Assembly (NCBI GenBank): GCA_022340705.1
Contig: JAJDNJ010000160.1
Location: 1-43,649, forward strand
Origin: Betaproteobacteria bacterium
GTDB taxonomy: Bacteria > Pseudomonadota > Gammaproteobacteria > Burkholderiales > SG8-39
Reading direction: 5' to 3'
Length of the DNA stretch: 43,649 bases
This document shows, piece after piece, positions 20,138 to 27,279 of this stretch. Position numbers and translations under genes: made by a program. The notes under the pieces are model-generated. The model was given only the letters and a program-made list of their open reading frames with translations. It did no database searches and had not been told where the DNA came from. Numbering within the stretch: the stretch's first letter is position 1; every line of letters starts with the position of its first letter.

Positions 20138-20557
20138 TCATTTCGGTGCCGACTCCGTGGTGAAGGTGATCCGGGCCAGGCCCGCGGCCTGCGCGGCCCA
20201 CATGACGCGCACGACGGATTCGTGCGAGGCCTTGGCGTCCGCGCTGATCACGACAATCGGCTCCTTGGCGTCGGCGGCCGCGGCTTTGAGCGCGGCAGAA
20301 AACTGCTCGACGTTCGAGAAGGTGATCGGCGTCCGGTTAATGACGTACTCGCCCCGCGCATTGATGAGCACCAAGACTTCGTTCGGTCGCTCGGGTTGCT
20401 TTTGCACGTCGGCGGTCGGCAGATTGATCTGCAGTTCGGTGTACTTCGAGTAGGTCGTCGTGATCATGAGGAAGATCAGGATCACGAGCATGACGTCGAT
20501 CATCGGCACGAGATTGATCTCGAGTGGCTCCTTCTCGCGACCACGCTGAAAATTCAC
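20138..20557 (-). CDS. exbD: ExbD/TolR-type biopolymer transport protein
   Basis: ExbD and ExbB form the proton-driven motor that energises TonB-dependent outer-membrane transport, or acts in Tol-like systems. The 139-residue protein has the short cytoplasmic N-terminus (REKEPLEINLVPMID), a single membrane helix with the essential Asp21 (MIDVMLVILIFLM) and a periplasmic domain ending LARITFTTE. The start is a GTG at 20557, 26 bases after exbB. Its stop codon overlaps an ATG in a frame different from that of lpxK. No tonB gene is nearby. Confidence 0.93.
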   Translation of the reverse strand: MNFQRGREKEPLEINLVPMIDVMLVILIFLMITTTYSKYTELQINLPTADVQKQPERPNEVLVLINARGEYVINRTPITFSNVEQFSAALKAAAADAKEPIVVISADAKASHESVVRVMWAAQAAGLARITFTTESAPK

Positions 20558-20583
20558 GAGACCCCTCGCGTCGCCGGGCGCCG

Positions 20584-21219
20584 CTAGCGGACGCGTTGCG
20601 CGCCGGCCGGCGCGTCGCCGCGCTCGCCGTGCACGGTATCGACCAACCGCGCCGCGGCCTGCTCCATGTCGACCACGTAGCCGTCGACCCGGCTCTTGAA
20701 GTGCCGGTAGAAGATCAGCGACGGGATCGCGATGCCGATCCCGAAGGCGGTGTTGTACAGCGCGACGGAGATGCCGTGCGCGAGCTGCTGCGGATTGGTC
20801 CCGCTCGGCGACTGGGAGGCGAAAATCTCGATCATCCCGATCACCGTACCGAACAGGCCGAGCAGCGGGGCGGCGGTCGCGATCGTGCCGAGCGTGGTCA
20901 GGAAGCGCTCCAGGTCGTGCGACACCGCGCGCCCGGCTTCCTCGATCGCTTCGCGCATGACGTAGCGCGAGCTCGCGTGATTGCGCAGACCGGCGGCGAG
21001 CACCACGCCGAGCGGCGAGTCCTTCGCCAGCCGCTCAAGCACCTCCTCGGATACGCCATGGCGCTGGTAGACCGTCACCACCTGGTCCAGCAGCGTGGGC
21101 GGGACGACCTTGTCCCGCCGCAATGAAACCGTGCGTTCAATGATCAGCGCCACCGCGATCACGGACGCGGCAAGCAGAAACCAGATTGGCCACCCAGCGG
21201 CTTGAAGTATCGCAAACAC
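20584..21219 (-). CDS. exbB: ExbB/MotA-TolQ-type proton channel protein
   Basis: The protein is 211 residues from the GTG at 21219, the standard ExbB length. It has three membrane segments: GWPIWFLLAASVIAVALII, TIATAAPLLGLFGTVIGMIEIF, and GISVALYNTAFGIGIAIPSLIFY. The second and third carry the conserved Thr/Ala/Gly residues that line the proton path. The frame continues upstream to 21459, but that extension is polar, lacks a membrane helix and contains the operator-like sites, so it is rejected. GGGAAAG precedes the GTG. A CRP-type palindrome lies 43 bases upstream. Confidence 0.93.
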   Translation of the reverse strand: MFAILQAAGWPIWFLLAASVIAVALIIERTVSLRRDKVVPPTLLDQVVTVYQRHGVSEEVLERLAKDSPLGVVLAAGLRNHASSRYVMREAIEEAGRAVSHDLERFLTTLGTIATAAPLLGLFGTVIGMIEIFASQSPSGTNPQQLAHGISVALYNTAFGIGIAIPSLIFYRHFKSRVDGYVVDMEQAAARLVDTVHGERGDAPAGAQRVR

Positions 21220-21261
21220 GGTCGCTTTCCCGAGGTTCGGCAGCGGGCGACTGGTGGCAAG

Positions 21262-21277
21262 TGTGAAATAAGTCACA
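21262..21277. promoter_or_regulatory. CRP-type operator TGTGA-N6-TCACA upstream of exbB
   Basis: The sequence TGTGAAATAAGTCACA is a perfect match to the CRP core consensus TGTGA-N6-TCACA, with one further symmetric base on each side (GTGTGA/TCACAC). It overlaps the -10 region of a candidate minus-strand promoter for exbB, a position that would favour repression. The perfect symmetry in a GC-rich genome makes chance unlikely. Which Crp/Fnr regulator binds is unknown. Confidence 0.6.
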
Positions 21278-21294
21278 CCCGGCGCACCGGTCAA
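21265..21294 (-). promoter_or_regulatory. candidate sigma-70 promoter for exbB-exbD operon
   Basis: On the minus strand TTGACC (21294-21289) is followed after 18 bases by TATTTC (21270-21265). Transcription would start near 21258, leaving a leader of about 40 bases before the exbB GTG. The -35 is good and the -10 poor, as expected for a promoter whose activity depends on a regulator. Confidence 0.4.
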
Positions 21295-21451
21295 AACGGA
21301 AACATTCGACGCCTCACCGGTTCGATTCTGCGGTGCGGCGACCCGCGCTGCGAGGTGCGCGAACTTTAGCCAAAGCCCAACCCTGCGGCAAGGCGCTTGG
21401 AAAATCGCGTCGCGCGCCGGGAGCCGAACCTGTGCCCGCTGGCTGTCCGCG

Positions 21452-21486
21452 TTATCCACAAAAGTTGTGGATAACTTTGTGGATTC
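21452..21486. promoter_or_regulatory. DnaA-box cluster in the exbB-xseA gap
   Basis: Two perfect DnaA boxes face each other: TTATCCACA at 21452-21460 and its complement TGTGGATAA at 21466-21474. A third, TGTGGATTC at 21478-21486, is in the same orientation as the second and 12 bases on. A fourth near-match, TGTGGATTA, lies at 21644-21652. The 461-base gap (21220-21680) is visibly richer in A and T than the flanking genes. No dnaA, dnaN, gidA or parA gene is nearby, so this is not an obvious oriC. One box opposite to two others recalls the core of the DARS DnaA-reactivation sites of E. coli. The two perfect boxes could also form a hairpin. Confidence 0.65.
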
Positions 21487-21489
21487 TTG

Positions 21490-21557
21490 TTGAGCAGTTT
21501 GGTTTCACCCTCTACGCGTGGCCTCGAAATCGGCCTCGGTCAAAAATTGAGCAGTTT
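21490..21557 (+). repeat. two copies of TTGAGCAGTTT, 57 bp apart
   Basis: TTGAGCAGTTT occurs at 21490-21500 and again at 21547-21557, both followed by a T-rich stretch. They lie between the DnaA-box cluster and xseA. A single GCTTACGG, the octamer of the BTAD-type repeats, follows at 21578-21585, paired only with a degenerate second half-site. Function unknown. Confidence 0.55.
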
Positions 21558-21680
21558 TTTCCGGCGCATTAACAGCGGCTTACGGAAAAGAATCGGGCTC
21601 CGCGCATGCGTTGGCGCGTCGCACCGAAGCGCGCGGGCGAAGATGTGGATTAATGTAGAGCCGCCTCGCCCGCAGGAACC

Positions 21681-22967
21681 ATGCCGATCGAAAGCGCAAA
21701 CGACTCCCAGATGCCGGGCGCGGCCGTGCTGAGCGTGTCCGCACTGCTGCGCAGCGCGCGTGACGCCCTGGAGCGACGCTTCCCGCTGGTTTGGGTGCGC
21801 GGCGAAATCTCGAACTTCACGCGCGCGGCTTCCGGTCACTGCTACTTCACGCTCAAGGACGACGCCGCGCAGGTCGACTGTGTGCTGTTCCAGGGGCGTG
21901 CCGCGGCGCTGGACTGGGCGCCACGCGAGGGCATGCGGGTCGAGGTGCGCGCCCTGGTCACCCTGTACGAGCCGCGCGGGCGGTTTCAGCTTCGGGTCGA
22001 GGCGATGCGCGAGGCCGGACTCGGGCCACTATATGAGCGTTTTCTAAAGCTCAAGCAGACGCTGGAGCGCGAAGGCCTGTTCGACCCGGCGGCGAAACGC
22101 GCGCTGCCCGGGCACCCGCGCGCGGTCGGGATTGTCACCTCGCTCGCGGCCGCGGCGCTGCGCGACGTGCTCACCACGCTCGCGCGCCGCAACCCCTCGG
22201 TCGCGGTGATCGTCTACCCCGTGCCGGTCCAGGGCAGCGGCGCGGCGGAGCGCATCGCGCGCATGCTCGCGTCGGCGAACCAGCGCGCCGAGTGTGATCT
22301 GCTGCTGCTCGTGCGCGGCGGCGGCTCGATCGAGGATCTCTGGCAGTTCAACGAAGCCGCGGTCGCCTACGCAATCCGCGCCTCGCGCATACCCATCGTG
22401 GTCGGCGTCGGCCACGAGACCGACGTGACGATCGCCGATTTCGCCGCCGATCGGCGCGCCGCGACACCGACTGCGGCGGCCGAGCTCGCGGTGCCGCAGC
22501 GCGCCGAGCTGCTCGCGCGGATCGGCGAGCTTGCTCGGCGCATGGCGCGCGAAACGCGCCGCCAGCTCGACACCGCGGCGCAGTCGGTCGACGGTCTCGC
22601 GCGGCGCCTGATGCACCCGGCCGAGCGGCTGCGCGCCATGCGCGGTCTGCTCGCGCAGCTCGGCGCGCGCCTCGCCGCGGCGAACGGACGGTGCCTCGAC
22701 GCCGCGCGCTACGCGCTCGGCGCGCTCGCGCCGCGTCTGGCTCCGGCCAGCGTCCGTCAGCGCGAAATCGCCGCTGCGCAGCTCGCCGAGCTGCGCGCGC
22801 GCCTGATCGTGCTCGACCCGCAGGCGGTGCTCGCGCGTGGCTACAGCATCACGCGCAAAGCCACAGGCGAGGTGCTGCGCGACGCGGCCCGCGTCGTCGA
22901 AGGCGAGCGCCTGCAGACCACGCTCGCGCGCGGCACGATCGAAAGCGAAGTCAAGCGCAGGCGCTGA
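21681..22967 (+). CDS. xseA: exodeoxyribonuclease VII large subunit
   Basis: XseA is the catalytic subunit of exonuclease VII, which degrades single-stranded DNA. The 428-residue protein has the N-terminal OB fold (PLVWVRGEISNFTRAASGHCYFTLKD), the catalytic-domain motifs HPRAVGIVTS and LLLVRGGGSIEDLWQFNE, PIVVGVGHETDVTIADFAADRRAATPTAAAE, and a long helical C-terminus ending with GYSITRKATGEVL. It is complete. The start may be 21681 or the in-frame ATG at 21711, and the latter puts VLSVSALLRSAR near the N-terminus as in relatives. The small subunit gene xseB is not adjacent. Confidence 0.96.
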   Translation: MPIESANDSQMPGAAVLSVSALLRSARDALERRFPLVWVRGEISNFTRAASGHCYFTLKDDAAQVDCVLFQGRAAALDWAPREGMRVEVRALVTLYEPRGRFQLRVEAMREAGLGPLYERFLKLKQTLEREGLFDPAAKRALPGHPRAVGIVTSLAAAALRDVLTTLARRNPSVAVIVYPVPVQGSGAAERIARMLASANQRAECDLLLLVRGGGSIEDLWQFNEAAVAYAIRASRIPIVVGVGHETDVTIADFAADRRAATPTAAAELAVPQRAELLARIGELARRMARETRRQLDTAAQSVDGLARRLMHPAERLRAMRGLLAQLGARLAAANGRCLDAARYALGALAPRLAPASVRQREIAAAQLAELRARLIVLDPQAVLARGYSITRKATGEVLRDAARVVEGERLQTTLARGTIESEVKRRR

Positions 22968-22970
22968 GCT

Positions 22971-22989
22971 CGGCGCGCGGCCCGCGCCG
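22971..22989. terminator. possible bidirectional hairpin between xseA and the ACT-like gene
   Basis: CGGCGCG and CGCGCCG form a perfect 7-bp stem around a 5-base loop (22971-22977, 22983-22989) in the 28-base gap between two convergent genes. There is no T-run on either side, so it is at best a weak or Rho-assisted terminator. Confidence 0.3.
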
Positions 22990-22995
22990 CTTGCC

Positions 22996-23409
22996 TCAAG
23001 CCGCCTTCAACAGGCGCGACGTGCGCGCGACGTCCTTTTTCTTCACCCAGAACATCGCGCCGTAGCGGCCACCTCCGGCGACCGCGGCGTCGAGCGCGGT
23101 CAGGCTGATGCGCGCCGCGGCAAGCTTGCCGAGCACCGTGGTGAGCGCTCCGACGCGGTCGTCACCCTGCATCAGGAACACGGCCTTGCGCTCGGACAGC
23201 TTCCAGCCGGCGCGCTTCGCTGCACGACGCAACATCGTGCCGTTTTGCGGAATGAAATCGATCTGCACGCCGCCGCGCACCGGAAATCCGGTGAACGCGA
23301 GAAGACCGACGCCCTCGGCCTTCAGGGTTTCCAGCATCTTCGCCCCGGCACCCGGACGATTCGGCACTTTCATGGAGTAGTACTCCGCCTTGCGTACGCG
23401 TGTCGCCAT
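22996..23409 (-). CDS. small ACT-like domain protein
   Basis: The 137-residue product begins ATRVRKAEYYSMKVPNRPGAGAKMLETLKAEGVGLLAFTGFP. This is the beta-alpha-beta pattern of an ACT domain, with NRPGAG at the ligand-binding turn. A second such half follows (AVFLMQGDDRVGALTTVLGKLAAARISLTALDAAVAGGGRYGAMFWV). It is therefore a stand-alone tandem-ACT-like protein, and the ligand is unknown. The ATG at 23409 is preceded by a strong purine-rich site (GGAGGAGGGGAGG). The upstream in-frame ATG at 23505 lies close to the divergent adenosyltransferase gene and is not preferred. The last residues are Lys/Arg-rich. Confidence 0.72.
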   Translation of the reverse strand: MATRVRKAEYYSMKVPNRPGAGAKMLETLKAEGVGLLAFTGFPVRGGVQIDFIPQNGTMLRRAAKRAGWKLSERKAVFLMQGDDRVGALTTVLGKLAAARISLTALDAAVAGGGRYGAMFWVKKKDVARTSRLLKAA

Positions 23410-23510
23410 CCTCCCCTCCTCCTTCAGGTTCCCGCACGGCGCGGGTGCCCTTATGCTAACGCGATCCAAGCGACGTAAGATACGCGCGCCTCGACACATC
23501 GCCACATGAC

Positions 23511-24065
23511 ATGGGACACCGCCTGACCAAGATCAGCACGCGCACGGGAGACGCCGGCGAAACCGGGCTCGGCGACGGCGCGCGCGTGAGCAAGGACAGC
23601 GCGCGGATCCAAGCCCTGGGGGACGTCGACGAACTGAACTCGGCCCTCGGCACGCTGCTTGCGGAGGCGCTGCCCGAGGCGATGCGCGCCGCATTGCAAG
23701 CGGTGCAGCAGGACCTGTTCGACGTCGGCGGCGAATTGAGCATCCCGGGACACCAAATGGTCGGCGAGGCGCAGGTCGCGCGTCTCGACGCGCTGCTCGA
23801 GGAGTGGAACGCGGACCTCGCGCCGCTCAAGGAATTCATTCTGCCCGGCGGGTCGCGCGCGGCAGCCGCGGCGCACCTCGCACGCGCCATCTGTCGCCGC
23901 GCAGAGCGCAGCGTCGTCGCGCTCGGGCGGTCGGAGCCGGTAAGCGCGAATACGCGCCGCTACCTGAATCGGCTCTCCGATCTGCTGTTCGTCGCCGGGC
24001 GCGCGCTGAATCGCCATGCCGGACACGGCGACGTGCTTTGGCGCCACGAAAGGAAGCCCGGATGA
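23511..24065 (+). CDS. pduO: cob(I)alamin adenosyltransferase, PduO type
   Basis: This enzyme transfers the adenosyl group of ATP to cob(I)alamin to form coenzyme B12. The 184-residue protein has the PduO signature ISTRTGDAGETGLGDGARVSKDSARIQALGDVDELNSALG, then LFDVGGELSIPG, EFILPGGSRAAAAAHLARAICRRAERSVVAL and YLNRLSDLLFVAGRALN, all at the expected order. No B12-dependent enzyme gene is in the window. The HAD gene that follows overlaps its stop codon (ATGA), so the two are translationally coupled. Confidence 0.95.
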   Translation: MGHRLTKISTRTGDAGETGLGDGARVSKDSARIQALGDVDELNSALGTLLAEALPEAMRAALQAVQQDLFDVGGELSIPGHQMVGEAQVARLDALLEEWNADLAPLKEFILPGGSRAAAAAHLARAICRRAERSVVALGRSEPVSANTRRYLNRLSDLLFVAGRALNRHAGHGDVLWRHERKPG

Positions 24066-24790
24066 AAAACCCTCTGCGCGGCGTCAGGGCGTTGGTGTTC
24101 GACGTATTCGGCACCGTCGTCGACTGGCGCGGCTCGCTGATCGCGGAAGGCCGGCGCCTGGGCCGCGCCAAGCGCATCGACGTCGACTGGGCCGCGTTCG
24201 CCGACGCCTGGCGCGCAGGCTACCGGCCGGCGATGGCCCGCGTGCGCTCGGGCGCGCTCGGCTGGACCTCGATCGACGCGCTGCACCGCATGATCCTGGA
24301 CGAATTGCTCGAGCGCTTCGCGATTCGCGGGCTCTCGGAGGCGGAAATCGAGCATCTCAACCGCGTGTGGCACCGGCTCAAGCCCTGGCCCGATGCACGC
24401 GCCGGATTGCGTCGCCTGAAGCGCGACGTCGTCATCGCTACGCTGTCGAACGGCAATGTGGCACTGCTCACCAACATGGCCAAGTTCGCCGGACTGCCCT
24501 GGGACTGCATCCTGTCGGCCGAACTGTTCAATCACTACAAGCCGGATCCCGAAACCTACCTCGGGGCGGCGCGCCTGCTCGGCTGCGCGCCGCAGGAGGT
24601 GATGATGGTGGCGGCGCACAAGGATGACCTGCGCGCCGCGCGCGCCTGCGGCCTGCGCACCGGATTTGTCGCGCGCCCCCTGGAATACGGCCCGGGCATG
24701 CGCGTCGACCGGCGGCCGGAGAAGGACTTCGACATCAACGCGCGCGACTTCAACGATCTTGCCGCGAAGCTGGCGCGCGCGCGCGCCTGA
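24062..24790 (+). CDS. HAD-superfamily hydrolase, (S)-2-haloacid dehalogenase type
   Basis: The 242-residue protein has the nucleophile motif VFDVFGTVVDWRG (Asp14), the substrate-specificity cap, motif II TLSNGN, and motif III KPDPETYLGAARLLG followed by MVAAHKDDLRAARACGLRTGFVARP. The string FDVFGTVVDWRGS and the H-K-DDL motif are those of type II haloacid dehalogenases. Many such annotated proteins have other phosphatase-like substrates, so the true substrate is uncertain. It overlaps the adenosyltransferase gene by four bases and is followed after 37 bases by a RidA-family gene. Confidence 0.88.
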   Translation: MKNPLRGVRALVFDVFGTVVDWRGSLIAEGRRLGRAKRIDVDWAAFADAWRAGYRPAMARVRSGALGWTSIDALHRMILDELLERFAIRGLSEAEIEHLNRVWHRLKPWPDARAGLRRLKRDVVIATLSNGNVALLTNMAKFAGLPWDCILSAELFNHYKPDPETYLGAARLLGCAPQEVMMVAAHKDDLRAARACGLRTGFVARPLEYGPGMRVDRRPEKDFDINARDFNDLAAKLARARA

Positions 24791-24827
24791 CCGCGACTCG
24801 ACTCAATACCCTCTCGGGAGATCCTGC

Positions 24828-25235
24828 ATGGCCGATATCCGCATCCTCAACCCCGATACGCTGGGCAAGCCGCTCGGCCAGTACTCGCACATGACGCGGG
24901 TCAAGGCAAACGAATTCCTGTTCATCGCCGGGATGCTTTCCGCCGCTGCCGACGGCAAGATCGTCGGCGATGGCGACTTTGATGCGCAGTGCAGTCAGGT
25001 GTTCGCCAACATCTCGGCGGCGCTCAGCTCTGCCGGCGCGGGCTGGGGCAACGTCGTGCAGTTCACGACTTATCTGGTGCACTCGCAGGACATCGCGCGC
25101 TTCATGGCCTGGCGGCTGCGAGAGTTTCCGCGCATGTTCCCGGACGGAAAGTATCCGCCGAATACTCTGCTCATCGTCGACCGGCTGGTGCAGGAACCCT
25201 TCCTGGTCGAGGTGCAGACCGTCGCGGCGCTCTAG
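24828..25235 (+). CDS. RidA/YjgF/YER057c family protein
   Basis: RidA-type proteins hydrolyse reactive enamine/imine intermediates. The 135-residue product has the family pattern LGKPLGQYSHMTRVKANEFLFIAGMLSAAADGKIVGDGDFDAQCSQVFANISAALSSAGAGWGNVVQFTTYLV and a C-terminal VDRLVQEPFLVEVQTVAAL. It belongs to a subgroup distinct from classical RidA. GGGAG precedes the ATG by seven bases. It is probably co-transcribed with the HAD gene upstream and the SGNH lipoprotein gene downstream. Confidence 0.88.
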   Translation: MADIRILNPDTLGKPLGQYSHMTRVKANEFLFIAGMLSAAADGKIVGDGDFDAQCSQVFANISAALSSAGAGWGNVVQFTTYLVHSQDIARFMAWRLREFPRMFPDGKYPPNTLLIVDRLVQEPFLVEVQTVAAL

Positions 25236-25248
25236 CGCGCGGGCTGCC

Positions 25249-25875
25249 ATGGTGCCGCATGCTGCGCGCCTGCGCGTCTGGCTCGCGCTCGCGCTGGCGC
25301 TCCTTGCGGCGCTGGCGGGCTGTGGAAGATCGCCTCAGCTCGCGCCGCTCGCGCGCGACGCGGTGGTGCTCGCCTTCGGCGACAGCCTGACCTACGGCAC
25401 CGGCGCTGGCGAAGCGCAGAGCTATCCCGCTCAGCTCGAGCAGCTCATTGCGCGTCGCGTGGTGCGCTCGGGCGTGCCGGGCGAAGTGACCGCCGCCGCA
25501 CTCGCGCGTCTGCCCGGTGCGCTCGAGGCGCACGCGCCGAAGCTGCTGATCCTGTGCATCGGGGGCAACGATTTCCTGCGCAACCTGAGCAAGTCGGCGG
25601 CTGCGCAGAACGTGCGCGCGATGGTAGCCCTGGCGAAGGCGCGCGGAATCGATGTTCTGCTGATCGGCACCCCGGAAAAGGGCATCACGGTCACGCCGCC
25701 CGCGTTTTATGCCGAGATCGCAGAAGCCTACGACATCCCTTACGAGGGCAAAGTGATCGGCCAGGTGCTGCGCGACAACGCGCTCAAGTCCGACCCGATT
25801 CACCCCAATGCGCAGGGTTACCGGCTCATCGCCGTGCGCGTCGCCGAGCTGCTGCGCGAGGCCGGCGCGATCTAG
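25249..25875 (+). CDS. SGNH/GDSL esterase, lipoprotein (TesA/arylesterase-like)
   Basis: The 208-residue protein starts with a lipoprotein signal peptide (LALLAALAGC, acylated Cys25). It has the four SGNH blocks: LAFGDSLTYGTGAG with the nucleophile Ser46, the Gly block around RSGVPGEVT, IGGNDFLRN with Asn107, and SDPIHPNAQGY with Asp182 and His185 completing the triad. This is typical of TesA-like lysophospholipase/arylesterases tethered to the envelope. The gene starts 13 bases after the RidA stop. Its stop TAG shares the bases CTAG with the stop of the opposing DUF3047-type gene, so there is no room for a terminator. Confidence 0.92.
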   Translation: MVPHAARLRVWLALALALLAALAGCGRSPQLAPLARDAVVLAFGDSLTYGTGAGEAQSYPAQLEQLIARRVVRSGVPGEVTAAALARLPGALEAHAPKLLILCIGGNDFLRNLSKSAAAQNVRAMVALAKARGIDVLLIGTPEKGITVTPPAFYAEIAEAYDIPYEGKVIGQVLRDNALKSDPIHPNAQGYRLIAVRVAELLREAGAI

Positions 25876-26636
25876 CGCGCGCGAAACACCACGTCGCCGA
25901 AGTAAGCCTCGGCGCTCTCACCGGTGTTGTCGGTGTCGCTCGACACGATCACCGAGCTGACCGGCGGCACCGGCAGACGCGCGACTTCCGACGAATCGCC
26001 GCCAAATGCACGCCGGTAGTCCTCCGCCACGTTGCGCTGCATCCGGGTCCAGCGCCCAAGCCGCTTCGGCCCGCTCTCGGCGATCACCATGCGCACGCGC
26101 TCGGTGTACGGATTCGGCAGGATGCGGCCGACCGGGGTTCGCGTGTCCCAGACGTAGCACAGCGCTGCGAGCGGGAGCGACTCGCCCCACAGCGCGCGCG
26201 CGAGCGCGAGCAGCACGCGCTGTACAGGGTCGAACTGCTCGAGCGGCACGTCGAAGGTGACGTACAGACGCGCGGGATAATCGTCGCCCGCGCGCGTTTC
26301 GGGATCGCTGCGCTTGAGCAGATTGACGACCTTCCAGTCCCAATCGAGCAGCGGAAGCGCGTTCGTGTCGACCGTCAGGCGGCGCACGAGGCCCGCGGTC
26401 GAGGCCCGCGCTCGCGCGCGCAGCGCGGTGCGCCCCTCGTCGCGTACCAGCGCGAACTCGGTGCGCGGCGCACGATCCTCGAAAGCGAAGGGCTCGAGCC
26501 AGTCGGGCAGCGGCGCGCCCGGCGCGAGCGTCGAAATGGGCAGCGCCGCCAGGCGCTGCGGCGCGTCCTGCGCACGCAGGCGCGCGAGGGGCCATGCCGT
26601 GGCCGCCGCGAGCAGAACGCGCCTGCGTCGATTCAT
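25872..26636 (-). CDS. DUF3047-type periplasmic protein
   Basis: The 254-residue protein starts with a signal peptide (NRRRRVLLAAATAWPLARLRAQ), whose Arg run could also fit Tat export. The body (SWDWKVVNLL-like DWDWKVVNLLKRSDPETRAGDDYPARLYVTF, then YVWDTRTPVGRILPNPYTERVRMVIAESG, then GWDSSE-like ending SDTDNTGESAEAYFGDVVF) is typical of the DUF3047 family, of unknown function. It is the last gene of a leftward operon with two glycosyltransferase-like genes and an ArsS-type radical SAM gene. Seven bases separate it from the preceding gene. Confidence 0.8.
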   Translation of the reverse strand: MNRRRRVLLAAATAWPLARLRAQDAPQRLAALPISTLAPGAPLPDWLEPFAFEDRAPRTEFALVRDEGRTALRARARASTAGLVRRLTVDTNALPLLDWDWKVVNLLKRSDPETRAGDDYPARLYVTFDVPLEQFDPVQRVLLALARALWGESLPLAALCYVWDTRTPVGRILPNPYTERVRMVIAESGPKRLGRWTRMQRNVAEDYRRAFGGDSSEVARLPVPPVSSVIVSSDTDNTGESAEAYFGDVVFRAR

Positions 26637-26643
26637 TCCCAGC

Positions 26644-27279
26644 CTAGCCCGCGCCGCCGCGCACCCGCGCGCGCAGCGCAAGGCGCCGCCCGAGGTCTTC
26701 GGGCCGGTCGAGATCCCAGACGGTGCGCTGCACGCGCACCCGCCAGCCGAGCGCGTCGACGCGCGCCCGCGTCGCGGCGTACACCGTGTCGCCGCCCCAT
26801 GCGATGCCCCGAAATGCACGCGGATCGGCGCGCCGCAGCCCGATCAGCGCATAGCCGCCGTCTTCGGCCGGAGCGAGCACGGCGTCCGCACCGCCCTGCA
26901 ACGCGCGCGCGGCCGCGCGCAAATCGCGCACGCTGAGCATCGGGCAGTCGGTACCGATCAGGATCATGCTCCTTGCCTGGCGCAGCGCCCGCGCGGCGGC
27001 ACGCTGCATGCGCTCGCCGAGATCGCGCCCGCGCTGTGCCGCGAGCGCCGTCTCGAAGCGGCGCGCGCAGCGCAGGAAGTACGGTCTGCGCGCGCTCGGC
27101 GTCGCGTGCAGCTCGATGCGACCGACGCGCGCGGCGCGCGCCGTGCGCAGCGTGCGCTCGATCAGTCGCGCCTGCAGACGCGCCGCGCCCCACTGTCCGA
27201 GGCGCGGCACGAGGCGCGACTTCACGCGCCCCGGAAGCGGGGCGCGCGCGAGCACCACGACTCGGACCGGTGCGCGCAT
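26644..27279 (-). CDS. rSAM/selenodomain-associated transferase 1 (TIGR04282-type) glycosyltransferase
   Basis: The 211-residue protein has a GT-A-like nucleotide-sugar fold: VVVLARAPLPGRVKSRLVPRLG at the N-terminus, LIGTDCPML, DAVLAPAEDGGYALIGLRR and VWDLDRPEDLGR. These are diagnostic of the TIGR04282 (DUF2064) group, which occurs with ArsS-type radical SAM proteins and is linked by annotation to arsenosugar biosynthesis. The donor and acceptor are unknown. The ATG at 27279 shares one base with the stop of the preceding transferase gene (TGATG), so the pair is co-translated. An upstream in-frame start lies inside that gene and is rejected. Confidence 0.87.
   Translation of the reverse strand: MRAPVRVVVLARAPLPGRVKSRLVPRLGQWGAARLQARLIERTLRTARAARVGRIELHATPSARRPYFLRCARRFETALAAQRGRDLGERMQRAAARALRQARSMILIGTDCPMLSVRDLRAAARALQGGADAVLAPAEDGGYALIGLRRADPRAFRGIAWGGDTVYAATRARVDALGWRVRVQRTVWDLDRPEDLGRRLALRARVRGGAG

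Noticed and set aside
20139-20141. ATG overlapping the exbD stop as the true lpxK start.
   Set aside because: As the sequence stands this frame stops after 20 codons; it is kept only as a frameshift hypothesis.
21452-21660. Chromosomal replication origin.
   Set aside because: DnaA boxes are present, but there is no dnaA, dnaN, gidA or parAB nearby, no clear AT-rich unwinding element beside them, and skew cannot be judged from one window.
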